DNA of 7,610 nucleotides from Rosettibacter sp964572725 (GCA_964572725.1 CAZNFW010000077.1:1-7610), one strand, 5' to 3'. Counted from the first letter of the stretch, positions 1-7,244 are shown. A program made the numbers and translations. Notes: a model not told the origin generated them from the sequence alone.

Positions 1-224
1 AGCTGAGCACATCGTATAACAAAATAAAATACTCCAAATTTTTTCGATACTAACTTTACATGCCTGCTCAGTTTATCTGCAGAAATATCATATAAAGGAA
101 ATACTAAAGTAAAATGTGGTTCAACAATATTAAAATATCGTTCATCATATTTTTCTCTAATGGATTGAATCCATAGATAATCTTTTTTATCAATCTCAGG
201 AAATGCTAATACTAAAAGCGGCAT
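1..224 (-). CDS. 2'-5' RNA ligase/LigT-like 2H phosphoesterase family protein, N-terminal part (runs off left edge)
   Basis: An open frame starts with ATG at 224 and stays open to the window edge, giving 74 codons; the C-terminal part lies outside. The N-terminus is a short beta-strand-like stretch (MPLLVLAFPEI), and residues 36-42 read PHFTLVFP, with H37 and T39 forming the first HxT(h) motif of the 2H phosphoesterase superfamily. In that family two HxT motifs form the active site acting on 2',3'-cyclic or 2'-5' phosphodiester bonds; the second motif is expected beyond the edge and cannot be checked. The start codon lies one base after the stop of the upstream DinB-like gene, so translation is probably coupled and both belong to one transcript with the peptidase gene further upstream. 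The substrate is unknown, and bacterial members of this group are often poorly characterised. The family call is fairly secure from the HFTLVFP block and the N-terminal position of the motif; the exact function is not. Confidence 0.7.
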   Translation of the reverse strand, partial: MPLLVLAFPEIDKKDYLWIQSIREKYDERYFNIVEPHFTLVFPLYDISADKLSRHVKLVSKKFGVFYFVIRCAQ

Positions 225-225
225 T

Positions 226-735
226 TTATTTAAGATATCTTTCTTTAATTACATTAATATGGTGAAGCACATGTCCTGCAATTATATATGCAATTGCTCT
301 AACTGAAATATTTTGCCCGTTTATAATTCCTGTTTTCAAAAACATTTCTTCTTTCATTCCTTGTAACATCAAAATCGTAGATTTTCTCAAAAGAATAAAT
401 TCATTGAGAATATCCTTTAATTTAAGAGAAGAGTAATTTGATTCTTCTATAAATAAATTTTCGTCAAATGTAACGAGTTGGTTGGGGTCGCTTCGAGACA
501 TACGCAATATTCTGCAGGAAAAAATTCTTTCACTATCAACAAGATGACCAAGTACTTCTTTAATGCTCCATTTCTTTTCTGCATATCGATAATTAGATTT
601 TTCTTCGTCAATTGAATTGAAAAAATTTTCTACTTCCTGTAATTGGTTTTTCAGAACTTCTAAGATATTATCAGAATCAATTAAATCAACATATTGCTTA
701 TAATAAGGAGCATATTCATTTGAATCAGGTTTCAT
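226..735 (-). CDS. DinB/YfiT-like family protein, putative metal-dependent hydrolase or transferase
   Basis: This is a 169-residue soluble protein without signal peptide, the usual length for the DinB four-helix-bundle family. A typical block KWSIKEVLGHLVDSER spans residues 55-70 and carries H64. The last helix, residues 154-169, reads GHVLHHINVIKERYLK and carries H155, H158 and H159. H64, H155 and H159 are the likely metal-binding triad (Zn or Ni in family structures). The sequence style, W-S-x-K-E-V-L-x-H followed by RxLRxSRxD and a terminal HHxxxIKERY, is close to the YfiT-like subgroup, members of which include thiol (bacillithiol-type) S-transferases; the actual substrate here cannot be read from sequence. 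The ATG at 735 is preceded by a G-rich Shine-Dalgarno-like run. The gene sits 36 bp downstream of a lipoprotein peptidase gene and one base upstream of a 2H phosphoesterase gene, all on the minus strand, which suggests an operon. The name DinB is historical and does not imply a DNA damage response. Confidence 0.85.
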   Translation of the reverse strand: MKPDSNEYAPYYKQYVDLIDSDNILEVLKNQLQEVENFFNSIDEEKSNYRYAEKKWSIKEVLGHLVDSERIFSCRILRMSRSDPNQLVTFDENLFIEESNYSSLKLKDILNEFILLRKSTILMLQGMKEEMFLKTGIINGQNISVRAIAYIIAGHVLHHINVIKERYLK

Positions 736-745
736 ATTTTCTAAA

Positions 746-753
746 CCCCCTTT
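746..753 (-). promoter_or_regulatory. Ribosome binding site of the DinB-like gene
   Basis: On the minus strand AAAGGGGG lies 10 bases upstream of the ATG at 735. It is G-rich rather than a perfect AGGAGG, and it supports the chosen start. Neighbouring genes such as the peptidase and the pseudouridine synthase lack a comparable site. Confidence 0.5.
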
Positions 754-771
754 CTAATTTATTTTTCTCAA

Positions 772-1809
772 TTAAAACTTAGGTAAAAAATATCCTATGC
801 TTGCAAGATAAGATTTATGCAGTTCTATATAATCTTTTATTGCTTCGATACAAATCACTTTTGTGATGCCAGTTCTTAATATTTGTTCTCTTTCAACATA
901 AAGTTCTCCTTTATATGGCATCATTGGATTAAATTCAAGATTTCTATCTTTTGTTAAAGGATGAACAGTATATTGAAAGTCTGCTGGTACAGATTTAACA
1001 AGACCCACAAGTTCAAAGTTAGGAGCTCCATCACGAATGGCTAAAACAATTCCGCCGCTTGAACCTCTGTTAAAAACTGCATCAATCAAAAATGTATTTT
1101 TTTCTTTGCTTGAAATACTTACAAGTGCTTTTGTTACCATCTTTAAATTCATCGGGTAACCGAACACATAAACAAAATTACCCCACTCAAGTTCAGAAGA
1201 TTTTCCCCATGGATAATTGAACACAGAAACATTCACTAAATCTGATTGCAATATTTTTTTACCCAGCAGAGCCACATCTATATTTTTGTCTATTAAAACT
1301 ATTTCAAGTTCGCCGCCTGATGACAAATCCGGGATATAATTAGTTTGACGTGTTTTAATTGAAATGCTTTGGACATAATTTGAAGTGCTGCCATCTTGAT
1401 TGATGAAAAAAGAAATTAGGGTATCTTCAAACGAAACAACATGTGCTACTGTAAGAAAAAGTATTTTATCCTGACCTTTATAAATTAAAGTTGCGGTTCC
1501 GGAAGCTGTTCTGTTGAAATAAACTTTTTGAACTGCTTTTCTTTCGAAATCAATTTTTTTTAATTCTTCAATAGTTATAAAAGAGTTTGAATCAAAAACA
1601 TAACTTGTATAAAAAGCTATGCTGTTAATTAATCTTATACAATCACTAATTTCTTCGAGCTGTTTTGATGCATTTGTGTATGGAAATTCACTATCATATT
1701 TTCCATCAGCTACAGGTGAATTTTTTCTTTCATAAATCGACCTCGACGAACAAGAGACAAATACAAAAGTCAAAAGAATAAAAATCGTATTTAATAATTC
1801 ATATCTCAC
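772..1809 (-). CDS. Lipoprotein with trypsin-like (chymotrypsin-fold) serine peptidase domain
   Basis: This is a 345-residue protein. The N-terminus has a hydrophobic signal (residues 7-19) ending in FVSC, a lipobox-like site with C20 as the probable lipidated cysteine, so the protein is exported and membrane-anchored. The catalytic triad of a trypsin-like peptidase is visible in order: H123 in FLTVAHVV, D178 in NIDVALLG and S251 in NRGSSGG, which corresponds to the usual GNSGG. Between them GNFVYVFGYP (210-219) resembles the strand before the oxyanion region in HtrA/trypsin-like enzymes. No PDZ domain follows; the remaining ~90 residues have no domain I recognise. The start is GTG at 1809: an in-frame stop lies a few codons upstream and no in-frame ATG precedes the signal peptide, so GTG is the best choice. 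No good Shine-Dalgarno is seen. It is the first gene of the minus-strand cluster with the DinB-like and 2H phosphoesterase genes. The substrate and any role in envelope quality control are unknown. Confidence 0.8.
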   Translation of the reverse strand: MRYELLNTIFILLTFVFVSCSSRSIYERKNSPVADGKYDSEFPYTNASKQLEEISDCIRLINSIAFYTSYVFDSNSFITIEELKKIDFERKAVQKVYFNRTASGTATLIYKGQDKILFLTVAHVVSFEDTLISFFINQDGSTSNYVQSISIKTRQTNYIPDLSSGGELEIVLIDKNIDVALLGKKILQSDLVNVSVFNYPWGKSSELEWGNFVYVFGYPMNLKMVTKALVSISSKEKNTFLIDAVFNRGSSGGIVLAIRDGAPNFELVGLVKSVPADFQYTVHPLTKDRNLEFNPMMPYKGELYVEREQILRTGITKVICIEAIKDYIELHKSYLASIGYFLPKF

Positions 1810-1986
1810 TTTATTCTAAGAATGAAAATTTGTCGAAGTGATAATAATTAATCTTGTATAAAAATAGTAGTCCTGTTTAAAAATTTCATATTCATTTAAG
1901 TAATTAAGCTTGCTTTTTATTGACTATATATTTTTGGTTTATCTTTTCATTGCGTAAATAAATTTATGGTATCAAAATTAATCCTG

Positions 1987-2011
1987 AAAAAACCATATTG
2001 ATTTTTTCAAT
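1987..2011 (-). terminator. Weak terminator-like hairpin after the multiheme cytochrome gene
   Basis: Just past the cytochrome stop (2015-2017), the minus strand can form a 5-bp stem ATTGA/TCAAT (2007-2011 with 1997-2001) around an A5 loop. Four bases later comes a run of six T (1992-1987). The stem is short and AT-only, so this is only a candidate. The rest of the 205-bp gap (1810-2014) holds no gene, no other clear repeat and no promoter that I would defend for the peptidase gene. Confidence 0.28.
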
Positions 2012-2014
2012 CTC

Positions 2015-3526
2015 TTAAGGATTCAATCCTGTATGACATTCAACACAAAGCATTTTTTTCCACTTGTCTCCAACATCATTTCCCGGGTGTCTGAATTCTA
2101 GTTCTGAATTGATAGAAGTAATTTGTAAATTGTTTGAAGGTCCCTGTGAATTTATAATATGGCAAAGATTACAATCTTTTTTAATTACCCTTCCTTCAGT
2201 TGATTTATGATTATCATTGTGACACCTAAAGCATCCAATAAATTCAAGGTGGCCAATATTATTTGGATAAACATCCCACCTGACTTTCATTTCAGGGAAA
2301 ATATTTTTCTTAAACTCATCTTGTATCCCTTTAATTGCTTTATCAATCAGCTCTTTTTTGTTTGCATATATTTCCGGGTAATTATCTTTATAAAATAAAT
2401 TTATATAGTGCTCAATTTCTTTCAAAGCTGAATCCGTAGTAGAATAATTATTGCTTAAAACATCCATAGCAGCAAATTTTATTTGAGGAAGTTCACGTGG
2501 AATACGTTTAGCAGTAATAGCATCATTAATAAAAATAGCAGGGGGTTTATAATTATGCGATGGACGATTATGGCAGTCCATACAATCCATCACTCTCGTT
2601 TCTAACGAATCCACCTTTTTTTTATCAATTCTTTCAGTTTTATCTTCATAAATAAAAATTTCGCCAGTTTTAAGATTAGTATATTTTACCCATGGAATTT
2701 TTTCTCGCTTGGAATCAAGTGCTTTATATTCAATTTTAACATTTGGATTGATATGCCAGTGAATTCCTTCTTCTAAACCGAGTGCACTAACCTGAGAACC
2801 AATTTTCATTGTCAGGGTTATGTCCCATTCAGTATTGTTCTTATCGTTCAAATAATGCTTTTCAACTGTAAGCTTTCTTGAATAGAATTTTTGAGGCCAG
2901 TGGCATTCTTCACATGTTTCTCTTGCCGGTCTTAAATTTTTTATTGGTGTTTCAATTGGTTTTGGAACAGTACCAAGTGTTACTGCATAAACCTGATATA
3001 ATCCTGATAATTTAGAACGAACATACCAGCTTGCGCCTGTACCAACATGACATTCAACACATGCAACTCTTGCATGCGGTGAATATTGATATGCAGTATA
3101 TTCAGGTTTCATTACAGAATGACATAACTTCCCGCAAAATTCAACTGACTCGGTAAAATGAAATGCTTCATAACTTCCAACTGCAGAAGCAAGAAGAAAA
3201 ATTGATGTGCCAACAGAAAAAATAACAAATGCATTTCTATGTCGTATATCATTAAAATCAATTATTGGCCATTCTTTTTTATCTTTTGGGATTTGTAATC
3301 TTTCCTTTCTAACTTTTATCCACATGCCGATAGGTATCAATATCAAACCAAAAATTAATACCGCTGGTAAAGCAATGTATATTATCAGGCCAAGATATGA
3401 ATTGTTCTGTCCAAAAATCGAACTTACTACAAATAAAAAAACTATCATAAAAAAACTTATGAGAGCAATTGTAGCTCCAACCAGAGATATCCAGTTTTGT
3501 GTTGAGTATGGCAATTTTATTTTCAT
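2015..3526 (-). CDS. Seven-heme inner-membrane c-type cytochrome, NapC/NirT family, ImcH-like
   Basis: This is a 503-residue protein with three predicted membrane helices (about 13-38, 44-70 and 98-120) followed by a periplasmic part carrying seven heme-attachment sites. The sites are C131-H136 (CGKLCH, spacing CX3CH), C156-H160, C205-H209, C315-H319, C432-H436, C452-H456 and C494-H498 (the last six CXXCH). Residues 129-160, with HSVMKPEYTAYQYSPHARV between the first two sites, are typical of the NapC/NirT/NrfH quinol-dehydrogenase group, which takes electrons from menaquinol and passes them to periplasmic partners. Seven hemes, three helices and about 500 residues match what is known of Geobacter ImcH, an inner-membrane quinol oxidase used for high-potential extracellular acceptors; NapC and NrfH are much shorter, with four hemes and one helix. 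The ATG at 3526 is preceded by a weak GTGAGAAA. The gene stands alone, divergent from a histidine kinase gene, with no terminal reductase or outer-membrane cytochrome in the window. Heme count and family are firm; the ImcH role is inferred. Confidence 0.88.
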   Translation of the reverse strand: MKIKLPYSTQNWISLVGATIALISFFMIVFLFVVSSIFGQNNSYLGLIIYIALPAVLIFGLILIPIGMWIKVRKERLQIPKDKKEWPIIDFNDIRHRNAFVIFSVGTSIFLLASAVGSYEAFHFTESVEFCGKLCHSVMKPEYTAYQYSPHARVACVECHVGTGASWYVRSKLSGLYQVYAVTLGTVPKPIETPIKNLRPARETCEECHWPQKFYSRKLTVEKHYLNDKNNTEWDITLTMKIGSQVSALGLEEGIHWHINPNVKIEYKALDSKREKIPWVKYTNLKTGEIFIYEDKTERIDKKKVDSLETRVMDCMDCHNRPSHNYKPPAIFINDAITAKRIPRELPQIKFAAMDVLSNNYSTTDSALKEIEHYINLFYKDNYPEIYANKKELIDKAIKGIQDEFKKNIFPEMKVRWDVYPNNIGHLEFIGCFRCHNDNHKSTEGRVIKKDCNLCHIINSQGPSNNLQITSINSELEFRHPGNDVGDKWKKMLCVECHTGLNP

Positions 3527-3656
3527 ATTTTTCTCACGATTTATAGTCTTAATATATTCTTAAATAAAGATAAATAATGTTATAATTATAAGAAAAATAT
3601 TTTATTAAAAATAAAGTTGCTAAATTTCATAATTAAAAGAGATAAAAACGTAACTA
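3527..3656. promoter_or_regulatory. Divergent AT-rich promoter region between cytochrome and histidine kinase genes
   Basis: This 130-bp gap between divergently transcribed genes must hold the start signals of both. It is extremely AT-rich. A palindrome TATAATTATA at 3581-3590 supplies a consensus -10 hexamer on each strand, about 70 bp before the kinase start and about 55 bp before the cytochrome start, but neither strand shows a convincing -35 at 16-18 bp. Exact promoters are therefore not assigned. No operator-like inverted repeat beyond this palindrome is evident. Confidence 0.3.
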
Positions 3657-4589
3657 ATGGGAAAATACTTATTGAATTACAATTATGAAATAATTGTTGC
3701 CATTGTCTTTGTATTTCTTCTTTTCTTTTTATTCTTAGTATTTAATATTATGAAAAGAAGAAAAAAAATTGAGCAGGATTTGAGCATTAGGCTTGAGCAA
3801 TTGAACATTTTAAATGAAAATCTTATGGAAGAAATTCGTATGAGAAAAGAAGTAGAAAAGAAATTGATTGAATACGCTGAAGAACTAAAAAACATTAATG
3901 TTGCAAAAGATAGATTTTACTCAATTGTTTCTCACGACTTGAAAAATCCTTTTCAAGGACTTCTAAGTTATGCTGATTTACTCGACGAAGAATTTGATTC
4001 TTTGCCTGACGATACAAAAAAAGAAATTGTTAAAGGAATAAGGTCTCAATCAAAAAAAATTTATCAACTATTAATAAATCTGCTCGAATGGACAAAACTG
4101 CAGTCAAATAAAATTAAAATTGAACCCACAAAAATTAATCTTCGCAATAAAGTAAATGAAATACTTAATCTTCATGGCGCAAGTGCAACAATAAAAAATA
4201 TCAAATTGAAAAATGAAATTGATTCCAATGCAATTATTTTTGTGGATGAATATATCTTAAGTACTGTTTTGAATAATTTAATAAGCAATGCCATTAAATT
4301 TACAGAAGAAGGAGGAACTGTAATTATCAATTCTCTTTTCAGTTCCGATGGTGTAGAAATTACAGTTCAGGACACAGGAATTGGAATTTCTTCTGATAAT
4401 ATTCAAAAATTATTCAAACCAGATACACATTTTTCAACAAAAGGAACTTATTCGGAAAGCGGTAGTGGTTTGGGCTTGTTATTATGCAAAGAGATGATTG
4501 AAAAACACGGCGGTAATATTTCTGTTGAAAGCAAATTAAATGAAGGAAGTATATTTAAAGTTTTCTTTCCAATTAAAAACAGAAATTGA
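3657..4589 (+). CDS. Membrane-anchored sensor histidine kinase without a recognisable sensor domain
   Basis: This is a 310-residue protein. A single membrane helix spans about residues 11-31 with essentially no periplasmic segment. A charged, probably coiled-coil linker (about 36-85) leads to the HisKA dimerisation domain with H-box FYSIVSHDLKNP, where H93 is the phospho-acceptor. The HATPase_c domain follows with N-box LNNLISNAIKF (205-215), G1 box DTGIGIS (239-245) and G2 box SGSGLGL (268-274), and the tail GSIFKVFFP is typical. All catalytic boxes are intact, so it should be an active kinase. There is no PAS, GAF, HAMP, tetratricopeptide or receiver domain, so the signal is either sensed through the membrane/linker region or delivered by a partner. 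No response regulator is encoded nearby, making it an orphan kinase. It is followed after 12 bp by the pseudouridine synthase gene, probably on the same transcript, and is divergent from the multiheme cytochrome gene. The ATG at 3657 is the first in-frame start giving the full membrane helix; the ribosome site is weak. Confidence 0.9.
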   Translation: MGKYLLNYNYEIIVAIVFVFLLFFLFLVFNIMKRRKKIEQDLSIRLEQLNILNENLMEEIRMRKEVEKKLIEYAEELKNINVAKDRFYSIVSHDLKNPFQGLLSYADLLDEEFDSLPDDTKKEIVKGIRSQSKKIYQLLINLLEWTKLQSNKIKIEPTKINLRNKVNEILNLHGASATIKNIKLKNEIDSNAIIFVDEYILSTVLNNLISNAIKFTEEGGTVIINSLFSSDGVEITVQDTGIGISSDNIQKLFKPDTHFSTKGTYSESGSGLGLLLCKEMIEKHGGNISVESKLNEGSIFKVFFPIKNRN

Positions 4590-4601
4590 TTTCATACAAA
4601 A

Positions 4602-5177
4602 ATGAAAAAAGTTCTAAAATATTTTGCTCTCAATAAACCTTATGGTGTCCTTTCCCAGTTCACAGATAAAGAAGGAAGAAAAACATTAAAATCACTTTAT
4701 AATTTTCCTAAAGATGTTTATCCTGCAGGTAGATTAGACATGGACAGCGAAGGATTGTTACTTTTGACCAATGATAAATTTTTAACAAATTTTTTATTAA
4801 ATCCACAAAACAAACATGAAAGAGAATATTTTGTTCAGGTCGAAGGAATTCCAACATTAGAATCACTTGAAAAACTTAGAGATGGTATAGAAATAGAAGG
4901 CAAAAAAACACTACCTGCAAAAGTTAAAATAATAGAAACACCTGATTTCCCTCCAAGAATTCCTCCAATTCGAGAAAGAAAAAATATTCCAACTTCATGG
5001 ATTAGCATCACATTAATTGAAGGCAGAAACAGACAGGTGAGAAAAATGACTGCTGCAGTTGGATTTCCTACATTACGTCTTGTTCGAGTTAGAATAAAAA
5101 ATATTTTGCTTGGAAACTTAAAGTTTGGCGAAGTAAGAGAATTAACTAAAACTGAGATTGAAGGATTATACAAATAA
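4602..5177 (+). CDS. rluE: 23S rRNA pseudouridine synthase, RsuA family, RluE type
   Basis: This is a 191-residue enzyme predicted to isomerise one uridine in 23S rRNA (U2457 in Escherichia coli RluE). The sequence follows E. coli RluE block by block: NKPYGVLSQFTDKEGRKTL at 11-29, AGRLDMDSEGLLLLTND at 42-58 with D46 as catalytic aspartate, FVQVEGIPTLESLEKLRDG, then PPIRERKNIPTSW, then EGRNRQVRKMTAAVGFPTLR. The NKPYxVLxQFTD and PPIRERKxIPTSW blocks are characteristic of RluE and separate it from RluB, RluF and RsuA. As in RluE, there is no N-terminal S4 domain. The ATG at 4602 lies 12 bp after the histidine kinase stop without a clear Shine-Dalgarno, so the two are probably co-transcribed; no functional link to the kinase is evident. 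The stop codon overlaps the left arm of the long inverted repeat at 5176-5300. The assignment is strong. Confidence 0.93.
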   Translation: MKKVLKYFALNKPYGVLSQFTDKEGRKTLKSLYNFPKDVYPAGRLDMDSEGLLLLTNDKFLTNFLLNPQNKHEREYFVQVEGIPTLESLEKLRDGIEIEGKKTLPAKVKIIETPDFPPRIPPIRERKNIPTSWISITLIEGRNRQVRKMTAAVGFPTLRLVRVRIKNILLGNLKFGEVRELTKTEIEGLYK

Positions 5178-5300
5178 TCTTGAGGATGTTTCATCAGTTC
5201 AATTCTAATTGTAACATATTTTAGAAATTGGAATTTGGAAGTAAATAGTTTCCAATTTTAGTGAAAATACATTCTGAACCTTTGAAACAACCTCAAGATT
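5176..5300. repeat. Nested inverted repeat (about 125 bp) between convergent rluE and btuB
   Basis: The outer arms 5176-5193 (AATCTTGAGGATGTTTCA) and 5283-5300 (TGAAACAACCTCAAGATT) are complementary at 17 of 18 positions. After a 3-base mismatch the pairing resumes for 5 bp (5197-5201 with 5275-5279). Inside is a perfect 9-bp inverted repeat, AAATTGGAA at 5225-5233 with TTCCAATTT at 5250-5258, loop 16 nt. The left arm starts within the rluE stop codon (TAA, 5175-5177) and the right arm ends 23 bp before the btuB stop. It may act as a bidirectional terminator for the convergent genes, since both transcripts would fold it, or be a small MITE-like element with terminal inverted repeats. I see no clear target-site duplication and no strong T-run, so neither reading is proven. 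No other copy is present in the window. Confidence 0.6.
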
Positions 5301-5323
5301 TTAATATCTATCAAGAAAAAAAT

Positions 5324-7243
5324 TTATAATCTGAAATCTAATCCCAGATAAAATGTTCTTCCCAAAGTACCATAATACAATACATCTTCATAATCCTTAT
5401 TAAATAAATTTTCTATTCTTCCATAAATATCAAGATTATTTAACAATTTATAAGTAACAAAAACATTTACGATAGAATAATCACTCATCGTAACTCTTTT
5501 CGCAGGATAGAATGAAAAATCTTTGTCGTCTCTCTTTCCAATATATTTTAAGGAAGAGCTTAATAAAATTTTATCATTTAATTTATAACCAATGTTGAAA
5601 TAGAATTGATGCTTTGGTCGTCTCAGCAGCTGCATTTTATAATCACTGCTGTTTTCGTATTCATCTTTAGTTTCGTTGTAAGTATAATTCATATTAAATG
5701 AAAATCCATTAAAATCTGATAAAGTTGAATAAATTTCTAAACCTTTAGAAGAAGCTTTGGCAATATTTACAGTTTTAAAATTTGCATCATATCCAAACAT
5801 GTCAGTTAAAATCAGATTGAAAAATGTTACACCAAAAGAAAATTTGCTGTTCATTAAAAATTGTTCGATGCCTAAATCCCAACCTCTGCTTTTTTCAGGT
5901 TTTAAATCTGGATTGCCAAAAAGCGGGTCAAACAAATAATACAGCGAAGGAGCTTTAAAACCAGAACCATAACTCATTTTCAATTTTGTATTTGTTGAAT
6001 GAAAATAGTAAGCAGGTGCAAATCTGAAAGTAGTTATAGTTCCATATTTTTCATTTTTATCGATGCGAATTCCTAATGATGCAAATAAAGAATTATCAAG
6101 ATTAAACTGATCCTGAAAATATACTCCTGTTGTGCGCATTGATTTTTCTGGAAATACGCTTTCGTAAGGACCCCACTCAGATGTACTGAAATAACTTGTG
6201 TTTGCTCTCTCTAATTCTGACTCAATCCCAACCGTTATCAAATTATTTTTGATAAAATAAAAATTATTCTGCCAACCAAATTTTATTCTTTCTGAATGAT
6301 TATAACTGTCAGATGAAGAATTTGGTCTTAGTTCATCAACATCATCTTTTGTTTTTGCTATTCTCTTAACAAATGAAGCAGAAAAAAATTGTTCCCAAAT
6401 TCTATCAAACATATAATTTCTTAGTTCAGCTTTATATAATTGTTCTTCGACATTGTAATTAAAATTTGGGTCATCGCCATTTTTGTCGTTCTGATCTAAA
6501 TCTGTCTTTAACTTTGAATATTTATAAAGAAGATTCATTTTCAAATTTTCAAGAAAATTCAAACTGAGTTTTGATGTTAAAGAATTATTATTGAATCCAT
6601 CTCTTTCAGAATTTCCATATTTTGAATTGCTTGCAGAAATTCCTTTGCTTCCAATTCCAGCTGCAGAAATATAATAATCAATAAATCCATAATTTCCATT
6701 CAAAGAAATGTTCCCTTTATAAAAAGAATTTGAACCTCCTTCGAGTGAAAGAGAATAATTTTTATTTTTATTTAATCCCTTAGTAATAATATTAATTACG
6801 CCAGCAATGGCATCAGAGCCATATAGTGTACTTTGAGGACCTCTTACTATTTCAATTTTTTCAATATCAAATGTATTTAATATTGAGAAGTCGAAAGCAT
6901 TATTAGGAGAAGAAGCATCATTAACTTTTACTCCATCAATAAAAACAAGAGTATGATTAGAATTTGCTCCTCTCATAAAAAGATTAGCAATTTTTCCATG
7001 TCCTCCCTGCTGAATTATTGCTAAACCGGGGACCTCTTTTAAAACATCAACAACAGTGTTATAATGTTTTTTCGAGATTTCTTCTGCAGTTATAATTGTA
7101 ACAGAGCTTGCAACAGAATAATAAGGGGTTTCGGTTCTGTTTGCAGTAACTACAACTTCGGATAAAGTAGTTTTTAGAGTATCGGTTTGTGCAAATACAA
7201 TAATAGAATAAGAAAATAAAATGAGGGGAAAAAAATGTTTCAT
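5324..7243 (-). CDS. btuB: TonB-dependent outer-membrane receptor for vitamin B12 (BtuB type)
   Basis: This is a 639-residue outer-membrane beta-barrel transporter, predicted to take up cobalamin or a corrinoid with energy from TonB-ExbBD. The signal peptide is about residues 1-18 (cleavage near VFA-QTD). TonB box LSEVVVTANR (27-36) matches the position and sequence of E. coli BtuB's DTLVVTANR. The plug domain follows (about 37-158), with FMRGANSNHTLVFIDGVKVN, IVRGPQSTLYGSD and AGVINIIT. The barrel includes GNPDLKPEKS (443-452), LLRRPKH (539-545) and a C-terminal IENLFNKDYED block, each with a close BtuB counterpart. ERDGF (213-217) and an Asp-rich loop at 247-260 may serve calcium binding as in BtuB, which is an inference. 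The last residue is Leu rather than the usual aromatic one. The start ATG at 7243 is fixed by a strong AAAGGAG site and the signal peptide. A cobalamin riboswitch sits directly upstream, which independently supports the substrate. No btuCDF or cobalamin genes follow; the gene is last in its transcript. Confidence 0.93.
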   Translation of the reverse strand: MKHFFPLILFSYSIIVFAQTDTLKTTLSEVVVTANRTETPYYSVASSVTIITAEEISKKHYNTVVDVLKEVPGLAIIQQGGHGKIANLFMRGANSNHTLVFIDGVKVNDASSPNNAFDFSILNTFDIEKIEIVRGPQSTLYGSDAIAGVINIITKGLNKNKNYSLSLEGGSNSFYKGNISLNGNYGFIDYYISAAGIGSKGISASNSKYGNSERDGFNNNSLTSKLSLNFLENLKMNLLYKYSKLKTDLDQNDKNGDDPNFNYNVEEQLYKAELRNYMFDRIWEQFFSASFVKRIAKTKDDVDELRPNSSSDSYNHSERIKFGWQNNFYFIKNNLITVGIESELERANTSYFSTSEWGPYESVFPEKSMRTTGVYFQDQFNLDNSLFASLGIRIDKNEKYGTITTFRFAPAYYFHSTNTKLKMSYGSGFKAPSLYYLFDPLFGNPDLKPEKSRGWDLGIEQFLMNSKFSFGVTFFNLILTDMFGYDANFKTVNIAKASSKGLEIYSTLSDFNGFSFNMNYTYNETKDEYENSSDYKMQLLRRPKHQFYFNIGYKLNDKILLSSSLKYIGKRDDKDFSFYPAKRVTMSDYSIVNVFVTYKLLNNLDIYGRIENLFNKDYEDVLYYGTLGRTFYLGLDFRL

Positions 7244-7244
7244 T

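Noticed and set aside
2207..2398. 63-codon plus-strand open frame inside the cytochrome gene
   Set aside because: Antisense to a region with confirmed heme motifs; no support of its own.
3119..3136. Possible frameshift or sequencing insertion producing CX3CH
   Set aside because: The reading frame is continuous with family-typical residues on both sides, and a whole extra codon would be needed, so a real motif variant is the simpler reading.
3207..3563. 118-codon plus-strand open frame
   Set aside because: It is antisense to the membrane-helix part of the cytochrome gene; hydrophobic codons read backwards often leave long open frames.
3683..3895. 70-codon minus-strand open frame
   Set aside because: Antisense to the membrane helix and coiled-coil linker of the histidine kinase.
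4835..5194. 119-codon minus-strand open frame
   Set aside because: It is antisense to rluE, whose family match covers the same stretch end to end.
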